A DNA stretch of 64,000 nucleotides from Verminephrobacter eiseniae EF01-2 (GCF_000015565.1 NC_008786.1:1860001-1924000), one strand, 5' to 3'; positions 45,557-54,997 are shown, counted from the first letter of the stretch. Translations and numbers: made by a program. The notes: a model not told the origin generated them from the sequence alone.

Positions 45557-46281
45557 ACATCGTCGAATTCAGGAATGTCGACAAGCGCTTTGCGGCCCAT
45601 GTCGTGCTCGATCGGGTGAACCTGCAGATTTGCCAGGGCGAGGTGGTGGTGCTGATCGGCCCGTCCGGCTCCGGGAAATCGACGCTGCTGCGGTGCATCA
45701 ACGCGCTCGAGCCTATCGATGGCGGGGATTTGCTGGTCGGCGGCCTGAGCGTGCGCGCCGGCAATGCCATAAAGCGCGAGATCCGCCAGGAGGCGGGCAT
45801 GGTGTTTCAGCAATTCAATTTGTTCCCGCAGATGACGGCGCTGGAGAATGTCGCCTTCGGCCCGCGCCAGGTGCGCGGCGCGTCCAAGGCCCAGGCCCAT
45901 GCGCAGGCCAGGGAACTGCTGACCAAGGTCGGCCTGGCGCAGCACATGAACCACTACCCGAGCCAGCTTTCGGGCGGGCAGCAGCAGCGCGTTGCGATCG
46001 CCCGCGCGCTGGCGATCAAGCCTCGGCTGATGCTGTTCGATGAGCCGACCTCGGCGCTGGACCCGGAGTTGCGCCAGGAGGTCCTGCGCGTGATGCAGGC
46101 GCTGGCCGAAGATGGCATGACGATGGTGGTCGTGACCCATGAGATGCAGTTCGCCCGCCAGGTGGGCACGCGGCTGATCTTCATGGAAAACGGCCACATC
46201 ACGGTCGACGGGCCGCCGGCCGAACTGCTGGACAACCCGCCGAACCAGCGTTTGCACGACTTCCTGCGGCATGTGCAATGA
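45553..46281 (+). CDS. Polar amino-acid ABC transporter ATPase (GlnQ-like)
   Basis: 242 aa, the standard GlnQ/HisP length. Walker A GPSGSGKST near residue 36, Q-loop FQQFNLFPQMTALENV, signature LSGGQQQRVAIARAL, Walker B LMLFDEPTSALDPEL, H-loop VVVTHEMQFAR. GTG start at 45553 overlaps the permease stop by 4 nt, and its own stop overlaps the next ATG by 4 nt, so all four genes are translationally coupled. Confidence 0.92.
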   Translation: MNIVEFRNVDKRFAAHVVLDRVNLQICQGEVVVLIGPSGSGKSTLLRCINALEPIDGGDLLVGGLSVRAGNAIKREIRQEAGMVFQQFNLFPQMTALENVAFGPRQVRGASKAQAHAQARELLTKVGLAQHMNHYPSQLSGGQQQRVAIARALAIKPRLMLFDEPTSALDPELRQEVLRVMQALAEDGMTMVVVTHEMQFARQVGTRLIFMENGHITVDGPPAELLDNPPNQRLHDFLRHVQ

Positions 46282-47366
46282 AATGCCCGCGCTTGAGCTA
46301 CCTCGAAATCGAAGGCGCCCCTTTTGACGCGGGCCGGGCCTTGGGCCGATTCGGCGCCGCAGCGCTGCATGAGTATGCGCGGCACTCTGCGGCCTGGGCC
46401 AGCGTCATGCGCTACCGTGGCACGCTGCTGGCCGACAGCATGTCGCGCCTGGTGCGCCTGCGTTTTCCCCGGGTATGGGATGAGTTGCAGGGCCTGGCCA
46501 TCGGTCTGGAGCGGCCGTTTGAAGAGGTGTTCCTGTGGAACTGCCGGGGCGACCTCTGGGCCATGGCGCCGGATGGCGATATCGCCGTGAACGAAGATGG
46601 CTGCACGACCGTGCAGCAGGCAGGAACGGTCAGGCGCATCACGCACAACGAGGACGGCGACCCGGCCTTCGCCGGCCATTGCGCCATCGCCGCATTCGAG
46701 GTGGCGGGGGGCGCAGCGTTTGCCGCTTTCATCTATCCCGGATCGATAGCGGGCCACACCTTTGCCGTCACCGATGGCGGCCTGGCGATGACGGTCAACA
46801 ACCTGCGCTGCCGCAGGGTGCGGGCCGGCATCCCGCGCATGGTGCTGGCGCGGGCGCTGCTCGATGTCGCGCGCCTGGACCAGGCGCTGGCGCTGATCCA
46901 TGGCACCGAGCGCGCAGGCGGCTTTCACCTGACGCTGGCCCACCGGGATGAACCCGGGCTGCTCAGCGTGGAGTTCAGCTCCGAAGCCTGCGCCGTGGTC
47001 ACGATCGCCGGGCGCGGCCTGCATGCGAACCATGCGCTGCATGCGCCGCTGCGGCAGTTGCCGCAAATCATCACCGCCTCTTCGCAACATCGGCAACGAC
47101 GCGGCCAGGCCCTGCTGGCCGAAGCGGCGGGCAAGGCGCTCGATCCGCTGCGGGTATTGGCCGACGCCGAGGATGCCGGGTTCCCGATCCTGCGCGCCGA
47201 TCCGCTGGACAGCGATGCAGAGAACACGCTGGCGACGGCCGACATCCATGTGGGTTCTGGCCATATCGAATGGCAGGTCCATCCGCATCCGGCGCAGCCG
47301 CCGCAATGGCATCTGCGCGACGGTCATTTCATCTGCAAGAAAGACCAGGGCGGCCAGCCGGTCTGA
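46278..47366 (+). CDS. C45-family peptidase / acyl-CoA:6-aminopenicillanate acyltransferase-like hydrolase
   Basis: 362 aa, N-terminal nucleophile hydrolase fold. The family self-cleaves before a Cys that becomes the nucleophile; here the Cys of NEDGCTTV (C109) fits, with Asp-Gly before it as in the C45 consensus. Other blocks: LEIEGAPFDAGRALGRFGA, ELQGLAIGLERPFEEVFLWNCR, FIYPGSIAGHTFAVTDGGLAMTVNNL and ANHALHAPL. Members hydrolyse N-acyl amino acids, beta-alanyl or penicillin-type amides. No signal peptide, hence cytoplasmic. Coupled by 4 nt to the ABC ATPase, so it probably acts on the imported compound, cleaving an amide to release an amino acid (inference). Confidence 0.78.
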   Translation: MKCPRLSYLEIEGAPFDAGRALGRFGAAALHEYARHSAAWASVMRYRGTLLADSMSRLVRLRFPRVWDELQGLAIGLERPFEEVFLWNCRGDLWAMAPDGDIAVNEDGCTTVQQAGTVRRITHNEDGDPAFAGHCAIAAFEVAGGAAFAAFIYPGSIAGHTFAVTDGGLAMTVNNLRCRRVRAGIPRMVLARALLDVARLDQALALIHGTERAGGFHLTLAHRDEPGLLSVEFSSEACAVVTIAGRGLHANHALHAPLRQLPQIITASSQHRQRRGQALLAEAAGKALDPLRVLADAEDAGFPILRADPLDSDAENTLATADIHVGSGHIEWQVHPHPAQPPQWHLRDGHFICKKDQGGQPV

Positions 47367-47536
47367 CGCAGGGCTGGCAGTGCGCCTGCGCGCAGGGAAC
47401 TGGGCAGTGCCGGTGCAGGCGAACTTCACGCGCGGTGTGCTGGCAGCCCGCCGGTGGCCGCAGCGCAACGGCCATGCCCGCAGCGCTGGCGTTGCCCGCC
47501 CGAAGGGTCCGGCGGCGCCGGCGACCCGGGGTTGTT

Positions 47537-48628
47537 TCAGGTTTCCTGGCTGATCGAGATGGTCGGGAATTTGTGCGAGAAATCCTTGGCCTGCCGGGCG
47601 ATCTTGAGCGCCATGTCGCGCGCCATTTTCTTGTAGATCCGCGCCACCTCGCCATCGGGGTCGGCCACCACGGTGGGCCGGCCGCTGTCGGCCTGCAGGC
47701 GGATGCGGATGTCCAGCGGCAGCGCGCCCAGGTAGTCGATGCCGTAGTCGGCGGCCATCTTCTTGCCGCCGTCGGCGCCGAAGATATGCTCCAGATGGCC
47801 GCAGTGGCTGCAGATATGGGCCGCCATGTTCTCGACGATGCCCAGGATGGGCACGCCCACCTTCTCGAACATCCGGATGCCCTTTTTCGCATCGAGCAGC
47901 GCAATGTCCTGCGGCGTGGTGACGATCACGGCGCCTGTCATCGGCACGCGCTGGCTCAGCGTGAGCTGTATGTCGCCAGTGCCGGGCGGCATGTCGACGA
48001 TGAGGTAGTCCAGATCCCGCCATCGGGTCTGGCGCAGCAGTTGCTCGAGCGCCTGCGTGGCCATCGGGCCGCGCCAGATCATGGCCTGGTCCTGGTCGAC
48101 CAGGAAGCCGATGGACATCACTTGCAGGCCGTAGTTTTCCAGCGGCTCCATGGTCTTGCCGTCTGCGCTGTCGGGGCGGCGGTCGATGCCCAGCATCATG
48201 GGCTGGCTCGGGCCGTAGATGTCGGCGTCGAGCACGCCCACGCTGGCGCCTTCGGCGGCCAGGGCCAGGGCCAGGTTGGCGGCCGTGGTGCTCTTGCCCA
48301 CGCCGCCCTTGCCCGAGGCCACGGCAACGATGTTGCGCACTTGGGGCAGGAGCGGCACGCCGCGCTGCACGGCATGGGCGATGACCCGGGTGCTGATGTT
48401 GACCGACACGTTCCCGACCCCTGCCACGCCTTTGGCTGCGGCCACCAGTTGGCGGCGCAGTTCGGGCAGCAGGCTCTTGGCGGGGTAGCCCAGTTCCACA
48501 TCGAAGGCCACATCGCCGCCCTGGATTTGCAGGTTGCGCAGCGCATGGGTGCTGACGAAATCATGGCCGGCATGTGGGTCCTGCACGCACGAGAGTGCGG
48601 CCAAAAGGCTTTGTTCGCTGACTGCCAT
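47537..48628 (-). CDS. apbC: Iron-sulfur cluster carrier protein ApbC (Mrp/NBP35 family)
   Basis: 363 aa. N-terminal MIP18/DUF59-like domain (residues 1-90, LLAALSCVQDPHAG...VELGYPAKS), then a deviant Walker A ASGKGGVGKST at 105-114 and a CxxC (HICSHCGH, about 275) that holds a bridging [4Fe-4S] at the dimer interface. VDMPPGTGDIQLTLSQ and TTPQDIALLDAKKGIRMFEKV are typical. Loads Fe-S clusters on apoproteins. Start ATG at 48626-48628. The 170 bp between it and the C45 gene (convergent) show no feature. Confidence 0.93.
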   Translation of the reverse strand: MAVSEQSLLAALSCVQDPHAGHDFVSTHALRNLQIQGGDVAFDVELGYPAKSLLPELRRQLVAAAKGVAGVGNVSVNISTRVIAHAVQRGVPLLPQVRNIVAVASGKGGVGKSTTAANLALALAAEGASVGVLDADIYGPSQPMMLGIDRRPDSADGKTMEPLENYGLQVMSIGFLVDQDQAMIWRGPMATQALEQLLRQTRWRDLDYLIVDMPPGTGDIQLTLSQRVPMTGAVIVTTPQDIALLDAKKGIRMFEKVGVPILGIVENMAAHICSHCGHLEHIFGADGGKKMAADYGIDYLGALPLDIRIRLQADSGRPTVVADPDGEVARIYKKMARDMALKIARQAKDFSHKFPTISISQET

Positions 48629-48741
48629 TCAATGACTCCTGTGGGGGCCGGTAGTTTATCGAAGCCTTGCAGCCCGGCCCATCGAGGGGTGATGCGTATC
48701 CGGGGGCTGGCGCCGCAGCAGAAAGCGACGCTGGTCGAACG

Positions 48742-50232
48742 TCAAATCGAGCGGCTGCGCGCCAGCGGCGGGTTTTTGGCAAAGTAGCGCGTGATGCCGC
48801 GCATCAGCGCATTGGCCAGTTGCTCTTGATAGGCGCTGCTGCGCAGGCGCTTTTCCTCCTCGGGGTTGCTGATGAAGGCGGTCTCGACCAGCACGCTGGG
48901 AATGTCGGGGGCCTTGAGCACGGCAAAGCCGGCCTGCTCCACCTGCGGCTTGTGCAACTGGCCCAGTTGGCCGATCTCGCCCAGCAGCACGCGGCCGAGT
49001 TGGAGGCTGTCCTTGATCTGCGCGGTGATGCTCATGTCCAGTTTGGTGAACTGCACATACCGGTCTTGCGCTTGCCGCTGCGCATTGATGCCGCCCACCA
49101 GATCGGATTGGTTTTCCTTGTTCGCCATCCAGCGCGCTGCCGCGCTGGATGCGCCGCTCTGGCTGAGCGCAAACACGCTGGCGCCCCGCGCCGCAGGGGT
49201 GGTGAATGCGTCGGCATGGATGCTCACGAACAGGTCGGCCTGCACGTCCCGGGCTTTTTGCACGCGCGTGCCCAGGGGGACGAAGTAATCGCCGTCGCGC
49301 GTCAGGTAGGCGCGCATCGGGTTGCCGGCCACGGTGGTGGCGTTGATGCGCTGGCGCAGCAACTGCGCCACGCGCAGCACCACGTCTTTCTCGCGCGTGC
49401 CCGCAGGGCCGATGGCGCCAGGGTCTTCGCCGCCGTGGCCGGGGTCCAGCGCCACGATGATGAGGCGATCGGTTGGTGTGGCCGTGGCGCGGTTGCCGGG
49501 GCGTGCCGGTACGGCGGGGACGATGGGGGGCGCCGGTGCGGCAGGGACAGCGGGGAGCGGCGGTGCCGGTGCAGCAGGGGCGGTGCTGATGGGCGCTGCG
49601 GCCAGCGTGGGCGGCGCGGTTTCTGCCGGGGGCGGGCTGCGGTGATTGCTGTGTTGGGCGATCAGTGCGTCCAGCGGGTCAGGCGCGGCCGGTGGCGCCG
49701 GAGTCTGGGCGGTCGTCGCCGGGGCCGGGGCCGGGGCGGCTGTTGCCGGGGGCGGCGGCGCGTCGCGCAGGCGCTCGGCAATCAGTGCTTGCAGCGGGTC
49801 CATCGGCGCGGCCGGGTACAGGTCCAGCACCAGCCGGTGCCGGTACGCCGCCACCGGGGGCAGCGTGAACACCTGCGGCAGCGCGGCCTGCTTGAGGTCT
49901 ATCACCAGCCGCACCACGCCGGGCGCGTTTTGCCCGACCCGGATGCCGGCAATATTCGGGTCGTCGAAGCGGACTTTGGCCACCAGTTCGCGCAGCGCGG
50001 GGCTGAGGTCTGCGCCTTCGATGTCCACCGCCAGGCGTGGCGGCGTGGCCACGAAAAACGGCTTGGCGCTCAGCGCTTCATCGGATTCGATGGTCACGCG
50101 CGAGTACTCGGGCGCGGGCCAGATGCGCACCGCCACGATGCCGGCGCCGTGCGCCATCCGCAGGCGACCCAGCAGCAGCGCCAAGCTGGCGGCCCGCAGC
50201 AGGCTGCGCCGGGCGGGGGGGCGGCGGTCCAT
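48742..50232 (-). CDS. amiC: N-acetylmuramoyl-L-alanine amidase AmiC
   Basis: 496 aa. Residues 1-28 look like a Tat signal (RRSLLRAASLALLLGRL ending AHGA). An AMIN domain follows (VRIWPAPEYSRVTIESDEAL, GVVRLVIDLKQ), then a 100-residue Pro/Ala linker, then Amidase_3 from about 270: VALDPGHGGEDPGAIGP with a zinc His, FVSIHADAF with another, and VLVETAFISNPEEEK with the catalytic Glu. Splits septal peptidoglycan during cell separation, probably after activation by NlpD/EnvC. ATG at 50230-50232 lies 4 bp after the tsaE stop, so the two are cotranscribed; the tsaE-amidase pair is widely conserved. Confidence 0.92.
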   Translation of the reverse strand: MDRRPPARRSLLRAASLALLLGRLRMAHGAGIVAVRIWPAPEYSRVTIESDEALSAKPFFVATPPRLAVDIEGADLSPALRELVAKVRFDDPNIAGIRVGQNAPGVVRLVIDLKQAALPQVFTLPPVAAYRHRLVLDLYPAAPMDPLQALIAERLRDAPPPPATAAPAPAPATTAQTPAPPAAPDPLDALIAQHSNHRSPPPAETAPPTLAAAPISTAPAAPAPPLPAVPAAPAPPIVPAVPARPGNRATATPTDRLIIVALDPGHGGEDPGAIGPAGTREKDVVLRVAQLLRQRINATTVAGNPMRAYLTRDGDYFVPLGTRVQKARDVQADLFVSIHADAFTTPAARGASVFALSQSGASSAAARWMANKENQSDLVGGINAQRQAQDRYVQFTKLDMSITAQIKDSLQLGRVLLGEIGQLGQLHKPQVEQAGFAVLKAPDIPSVLVETAFISNPEEEKRLRSSAYQEQLANALMRGITRYFAKNPPLARSRSI

Positions 50233-50236
50233 GCGT

Positions 50237-50758
50237 TCAGAGTCCTTGCAGCAGGCTGCGTCCGGTTCGGCTGTGGGCGTGCAGCGTGACCTGTCTGGCG
50301 GTGTCATCGATGGCGTGGAGGTGTATGGCGAGGTCCGCAGGCGGCGCAAGCGCTGCGGCTTTTTCCGGCCATTCTGCCAACTTCAGGCCCGGCTGGGCAA
50401 ACAGTTCCCTGAACCCGGCGTCCTCCCATTCGCGCGGGTCGTCGAAGCGGTAAAAGTCGAAGTGCCACACCAGGGTGTGGGGCGCGAGATGCGGGGCTTC
50501 GTGCGGCTCCGCCACGGTGTAGGTGGGGCTTTTGATGCGCCCCTGCACGCCCAGGGCGCGCAGCAGATGCCGCACCAGGGTGGTCTTGCCCGCGCCCAGG
50601 TCGCCGTGCAGCGTCAGGTAGGCGTTGCCGATCAGCGGCTGCGCAGCGAGCCGGCGCGCAAAGGCAGCGGTGTCGTCTTCACTGCGCCAGGTGAAGTGGC
50701 GGCAGGTCTGGCCCGCGCTGCTTTCTACAATCTGGCCGGTATGTGGAGCTACAGTCAA
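50237..50758 (-). CDS. tsaE: tRNA t6A biosynthesis ATPase TsaE (YjeE)
   Basis: About 173 aa. P-loop LHGDLGAGKTTLVRHLL (52-59), Walker B-like WHFDFYRFDDPREWEDAGFRELF, KSPTYTVAEPHE and LAEWPEKA are all TsaE signatures. ATPase partner of TsaBD in making N6-threonylcarbamoyl-adenosine at position 37 of tRNA. No ATG or GTG stands at the expected N-terminus; the only nearby alternative start is TTG at 50756-50758, which lies inside the divergent queG gene (18-nt overlap). Start uncertain by up to 20 residues. Its promoter must then lie within queG. Confidence 0.88.
   Translation of the reverse strand: MTVAPHTGQIVESSAGQTCRHFTWRSEDDTAAFARRLAAQPLIGNAYLTLHGDLGAGKTTLVRHLLRALGVQGRIKSPTYTVAEPHEAPHLAPHTLVWHFDFYRFDDPREWEDAGFRELFAQPGLKLAEWPEKAAALAPPADLAIHLHAIDDTARQVTLHAHSRTGRSLLQGL
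50719..50731 (+). promoter_or_regulatory. -10-like TGCTTTCTACAAT before queG
   Basis: TACAAT at 50726-50731 ends 9 nt before the queG ATG; the leader would be 2-3 nt. The 13-mer is identical to that before uvrD (29574-29586). It lies within the tsaE coding region. No -35 consensus is visible. Confidence 0.35.
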
Positions 50759-51817
50759 CTCGTTCCTCAAATGCAGGAGTGGGCCCGCGCGCTGGGGTTT
50801 TCCCAACTCGGCGTTGCGGGGGTGGACCTGTCTGCCGCAGAGCCCGGCTTGCTGGCCTGGCTTGCGCAAGGCTTGCATGGTGACATGCATTACATGGCAG
50901 TGCATGGCCTCAAGCGCGCGCGCCCGGCCGAACTGCTGCCCGGCACCGTGAGCGTGATCACGGCGCGCATGGATTATTTGCCGCGCAACACCGGCGCGGG
51001 CGCGCCCCAGGGCTGGCAGGCGGTCGAGCTCGGGCGCCTGGCGCGCCCGCAAGAGGGCATCGTCTCCGTCTATGCCCGCGGGCGCGACTACCACAAGGTG
51101 TTGCGCACGCGCCTGCAAACGCTGAGCGCGCGCATCGCGGCGGCGGTTGGCCCCTTTGGCCACCGTGTGTTCACCGATTCTGCGCCCGTGCTGGAGGCCG
51201 AACTGGCCGCACGCAGCGGGCTGGGCTGGCGCGGCAAGCACACGCTGGTGCTCAACCGCGCGGCCGGATCGATGTTCTTTCTCGGCGAGATTTATGTGGA
51301 CATGGCGCTGCCCGCCAGCGCGCCCGTCGCGGCGCATTGCGGCAGTTGCAACGCCTGCATGGCCCTGTGCCCGACGCAGGCCATCATTGCGCCGCACCGG
51401 CTCGATGCGCGGCGCTGTATCTCGTACCTGACCATCGAGCATGCCGGGCCGATTCCGCTCGCGCTGCGGCCGTTGCTGGGCAACCGCATCTACGGCTGCG
51501 ACGATTGCCAACTGGTCTGCCCCTGGAACAAGTTCGCCCAGGTCAGCCGTCTGCCGGATTTCGACGAGCGCCAGGGCCTGTCGGGCCAGCAACTGGTGCA
51601 GTTGTTTGCCTGGGACGAGGCCACTTTTGCGCGCCTGACCGAAGGCGGCCCGATCCGCCGCATAGGCCACGAGCGCTGGCTGCGCAATGTGGCCGTGGCG
51701 CTGGGCAATGCGCTGCGCGCCACCGGGGACGAGGCCCTGCGCGCTGCGCTGCGCTTGCGCGCCCGGGATGCCAGCCCGCTGGTGCGCGAGCATGTCGCCT
51801 GGGCGCTCGGCGGTTGA
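50741..51817 (+). CDS. queG: Epoxyqueuosine reductase QueG
   Basis: 358 aa cobalamin and Fe-S enzyme for the last step of queuosine synthesis in tRNA. Two ferredoxin motifs: C200-C203-C206-C210 (CGSCNACMALCP) with C226, and C253-C256-C260 (CDDCQLVCPWNK). VFTDSAPVLEAELAARSGLGWRGKHT holds the catalytic Asp (about 146). The C-terminal tail is a HEAT-like repeat (RDASPLVREHVAWAL). ATG at 50741 is the natural start, with a TACAAT element just before it. Divergent from and slightly overlapping tsaE. Confidence 0.94.
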   Translation: MWSYSQLVPQMQEWARALGFSQLGVAGVDLSAAEPGLLAWLAQGLHGDMHYMAVHGLKRARPAELLPGTVSVITARMDYLPRNTGAGAPQGWQAVELGRLARPQEGIVSVYARGRDYHKVLRTRLQTLSARIAAAVGPFGHRVFTDSAPVLEAELAARSGLGWRGKHTLVLNRAAGSMFFLGEIYVDMALPASAPVAAHCGSCNACMALCPTQAIIAPHRLDARRCISYLTIEHAGPIPLALRPLLGNRIYGCDDCQLVCPWNKFAQVSRLPDFDERQGLSGQQLVQLFAWDEATFARLTEGGPIRRIGHERWLRNVAVALGNALRATGDEALRAALRLRARDASPLVREHVAWALGG

Positions 51818-51915
51818 CGCCATGCCGATCGAGGCGCGCATGGCACATGCGCTGGCAGCGCTCGACGCCTGGGCATTTCGATGGTGCCGGCGCGCGCGGC
51901 CCCGGCAAGGGGGCT

Positions 51916-52821
51916 TTAGCGCAACACGCCCAAGGCCAGGGGCAGGCTGGCGATGCCCAGCAGCGTGGACAAGGTCACCAGCCCCGCCACATAGGGGCCG
52001 TTGTAGCCCATGCGGGCGGCCAGCACGTAGCAGGTCGACGCCGCAGGCAGCGCACAGAAGGCGAGCAAGACCGTGGTTTGCAGCGCATCGAGCCGGAAAA
52101 GCCGTGCCAGCGCGAACGCCAGCAGGGGCTGCACCAGGTGGCGGATCAGCAGCACCGACACGCTCAGCACCTTGCCCCTGGTGAGCAGGCTCAGTTGCAG
52201 GCCGGCGCCTGCGGCCATCAACCCCAGCGCCAGCGACGCCGCGCCGATGCGGCCCACGGCGGGCATGGCCCATGCGGGAATCGTCAGATGCAGCAGGTTG
52301 GCCGTCAGACCCGAGGCCGTGGCGATGATCAGCGGGTTGCGCAGCAACTCGCGCAGAAAACTGTGCTGGCCATGCCGCGCCATGGGCCATACCGCCGCCA
52401 CGTTGAACAGTGGCACGCACACGCCGATCAGCACCGCAATCAGCAGCAGCCCCTGGGGCCCTGCCAGCCGCTCGGCGAGGGCCAGGCCGATGAAGGAATT
52501 GAAGCGGAACGCCACCTGCGCACTGGCGGCATGGTCGCGCATGTCCAGGCGCCGCCCGACCCAGGGCCAGTACGGCAGGCTATAGGCCAGCGCGATACTG
52601 ATCGCCCCCGCGAGTATGCCGGCGCCGATCAGCCCCGACGCAGCGCCGATGTCCGCCGGGCTTTGGACGATGGACTGGAACAGCAGCACCGGAAAAAGCA
52701 GGTAGTACACCAGGCTCTCGACCGGCTGCCACACCGACCGGTTCAGTGCGGTGTAGCGGCAGATCAGGTAACCGCACAGGATGAGCGAAAAATCCGGGAG
52801 CAGGAGCTGGGCATAGTTCAT
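51916..52821 (-). CDS. AEC-family (auxin efflux carrier type) transporter
   Basis: 301 aa, ten hydrophobic segments in the Mem_trans pattern: LPDFSLILCGYLICRYTALN, VYYLLFPVLLFQSI, VAFRFNSFIGLALAERLAG, NPLIIATASGLTANLL, LALGLMAAGAGLQLS, VQPLLAFALARLF and ALPAASTCYVLAARMGYN near the end. Family members move malate, malonate or other carboxylates. ATG at 52819-52821 chosen; the in-frame extension to 53010 is hydrophilic and overlaps the next gene's leader. Convergent with queG (98-bp gap). Confidence 0.85.
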   Translation of the reverse strand: MNYAQLLLPDFSLILCGYLICRYTALNRSVWQPVESLVYYLLFPVLLFQSIVQSPADIGAASGLIGAGILAGAISIALAYSLPYWPWVGRRLDMRDHAASAQVAFRFNSFIGLALAERLAGPQGLLLIAVLIGVCVPLFNVAAVWPMARHGQHSFLRELLRNPLIIATASGLTANLLHLTIPAWAMPAVGRIGAASLALGLMAAGAGLQLSLLTRGKVLSVSVLLIRHLVQPLLAFALARLFRLDALQTTVLLAFCALPAASTCYVLAARMGYNGPYVAGLVTLSTLLGIASLPLALGVLR

Positions 52822-53023
52822 CGGCTGAGAATACCAAGGCCAAGGTGGCGCCAACGGCCACGCATCGGACATGCATGGGCCATGCCTGTCGTCGGGCGCT
52901 GCCCCCGAAGCCGGATGGCCTGAACTCCGCCGGTTGACAAAGTGCCCATTGCCAGCGCCCATTGCGCATACCATCGGCACTGTCTTGTCTGTCTTGTTTG
53001 TCATCCCCATGAAGGAGAAATCA

Positions 53024-53986
53024 ATGCATCGTCGTCAATGGCTCGCGCTGACGCTGGCGGTCGCCGCCGGATCCGTGGCTGCGCAGGGCTACCCCCACAA
53101 AGTGATTCGGTTGATCGTGCCTTTTGCCCCCGGCGGCACCACCGACATCATTGCGCGTGTGATCGCCGACCCGCTGGGCAAGGCCCTGGGCCAGAGCGTG
53201 ATCGTCGACAACAAGGCCGGTGGCGGCGGCATCGTGGGAGCGGCAGAACTGACCCGCGCAAACCCGGACGGCTATACCCTTGGCGTGGCCACCGTGTCGA
53301 CCACGGCGGCCAACCCGGCCATCAATCCGAAGACGCCGTACAACCCGCTGACGGATTTCTCGCCCGTCATCAACATAGCGGCCACGCCCAACATCATTGC
53401 GGTGCATCCGGGCTTTCCGGCCAAGGATTACAAGACCTTCGCGGCCGAGATCAAGAAGGTGCCGGGCAAGTACTCGTATGCCTCGTCGGGAACCGGCGGC
53501 ATCGGCCACTTGCAGATGGAGCTGTACAAGAGCCTGACGGGTACCTTTGTGGCGCATATTCCTTACCGTGGTGCCGGCCCGGCCCTGACGGACACCGTGG
53601 CCGGCCAGGTGCCGATGGTTTTCGACAACCTGCCCTCGGCCCTGCCGTTCATCAAGGAAAACCGCCTGGTGCCTATCGTGGTGGCATCCTCCCAGCGTGT
53701 GGCGGCCTTGCCGAACGTGCCCACGTTCAAGGAACTGGGCCTGGAGCCGGTGAACCGCATGGCCTATTACGGCATCGTGGGCCCCAAGGGGCTGCCTGCG
53801 GACATCATCGACAAGATCAACGCCGGAGTGCGCAAAGCCCTGGAAGACCCGGCGGTGAAGCGGCGCATCGAAGACACCGGCTCGATCGTGATCGGCAATA
53901 CGCCCGAGCAGTTCGGCGCGCAGATCAAGGCCGAGTTCGCGGTCTACAAAGAGGTGGTGGCCAAGCAAAAACTGACGCTTGAATGA
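53024..53986 (+). CDS. Bug/TTT-family periplasmic solute-binding protein
   Basis: 320 aa. Short signal peptide ([20 protein letters not shown]). TctC/Bug landmarks: [113 protein letters not shown] and [18 protein letters not shown]. Bug proteins bind carboxylates with water-bridged loops; members are abundant in Burkholderiales and usually lack a linked TctAB pair, as here. AAGGAG stands 8 nt before the ATG. Leader region 52979-53003 is built of TGTCTTG repeats. Confidence 0.9.
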   Translation: MHRRQWLALTLAVAAGSVAAQGYPHKVIRLIVPFAPGGTTDIIARVIADPLGKALGQSVIVDNKAGGGGIVGAAELTRANPDGYTLGVATVSTTAANPAINPKTPYNPLTDFSPVINIAATPNIIAVHPGFPAKDYKTFAAEIKKVPGKYSYASSGTGGIGHLQMELYKSLTGTFVAHIPYRGAGPALTDTVAGQVPMVFDNLPSALPFIKENRLVPIVVASSQRVAALPNVPTFKELGLEPVNRMAYYGIVGPKGLPADIIDKINAGVRKALEDPAVKRRIEDTGSIVIGNTPEQFGAQIKAEFAVYKEVVAKQKLTLE

Positions 53987-54058
53987 GCGTTGCCGGCCCG
54001 GTGGGAAGCCGCCGCATCGGCCGCTCGACTTGCCGAACGAGGCCATCGGTGCCCGCGC

Positions 54059-54970
54059 ATGCCCGATCCCGACGCCATCGATGCTTTCCTGGACGCCCTT
54101 TGGCTCGAGGACGGGCTGGCGCGCAACACGCTGGCCGCATACCGGAGCGACCTGACGCGGTATGCGCAGTGGCTGCACGCGCAGCAGCCGGCCGTGGCGC
54201 TCGACGACACGGCAGAGCACCATCTGCAGGCGTACTTTGCGGCGCGGCATGCGCAAACCCGCGCCACATCGGCCAACCGGCGCCTGACGGTGCTGCGGCG
54301 CTACTTTCATTGGGCGCTGCGCGAGCGGCGCATCAGCGCCGATCCGACCGCGCGCCTGGCGGCCGCGCGCGTGCCGCTGCGCGTGCCCAAGACCATGACC
54401 GAGACCCAGGTCGAGGCCCTGTTGCAGGCCCCCGATCCGGGCACGCCGCTGGGCCTGCGCGACCGCGCGATGCTGGAACTGATGTATGCCAGCGGCCTGC
54501 GGGTGACCGAACTGGTGGGGTTGAAAACCTTCCATCTGGCGCTCGATGAAAACCTGCTGCGCGTCACCGGCAAGGGCGGCAAGGAGCGCCTGCTGCCGTT
54601 TGGTGTCGAGGCCGGCCAATGGCTGGAGCGCTACCTGCAACAGGCGCGCGGCGTGATCCTGGGCGGCCAGCGCACGGACGACCTGTTCGTGACCCGGCGC
54701 GGCTGCGGCATGACGCGCGTCATGTTCTGGATCATCGTCAAGCAATGGGCCCGGGTGGCGGGCATCACGGTCCCGCTGTCGCCGCATACGCTGCGCCATG
54801 CGTTTGCCACCCACCTGCTCAACCATGGCGCCGATCTGCGCGTGGTACAACTGTTGCTAGGTCATGCCGACATCTCAACCACCACCATCTACACCCATGT
54901 GGCACGCCAGCGGCTCAAGCAACTGCATGATGAGCACCATCCGCGCAGCCGTGCACCGGCCGGTAAATGA
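54059..54970 (+). CDS. xerD: Site-specific tyrosine recombinase XerD
   Basis: 303 aa, the XerD size. N-terminal SAM-like domain (IDAFLDALWLEDGLARNTLAAYRSDL) and catalytic domain with all active residues: R148 (ASGLRVTEL), K172 (TGKGGKERL), H243 and R246 (SPHTLRHAFATHLLNHGADL), H269 (LGHADISTT) and nucleophile Y278. With XerC it resolves chromosome dimers at dif. ATG at 54059 chosen over 53990. It is a core chromosomal gene here; no integron or attachment site adjoins it. Palindromic repeat 4 starts 28 bp after its stop. Confidence 0.93.
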   Translation: MPDPDAIDAFLDALWLEDGLARNTLAAYRSDLTRYAQWLHAQQPAVALDDTAEHHLQAYFAARHAQTRATSANRRLTVLRRYFHWALRERRISADPTARLAAARVPLRVPKTMTETQVEALLQAPDPGTPLGLRDRAMLELMYASGLRVTELVGLKTFHLALDENLLRVTGKGGKERLLPFGVEAGQWLERYLQQARGVILGGQRTDDLFVTRRGCGMTRVMFWIIVKQWARVAGITVPLSPHTLRHAFATHLLNHGADLRVVQLLLGHADISTTTIYTHVARQRLKQLHDEHHPRSRAPAGK

Positions 54971-54997
54971 CTGCAGATGGAAATGGCGCATTTCGTG

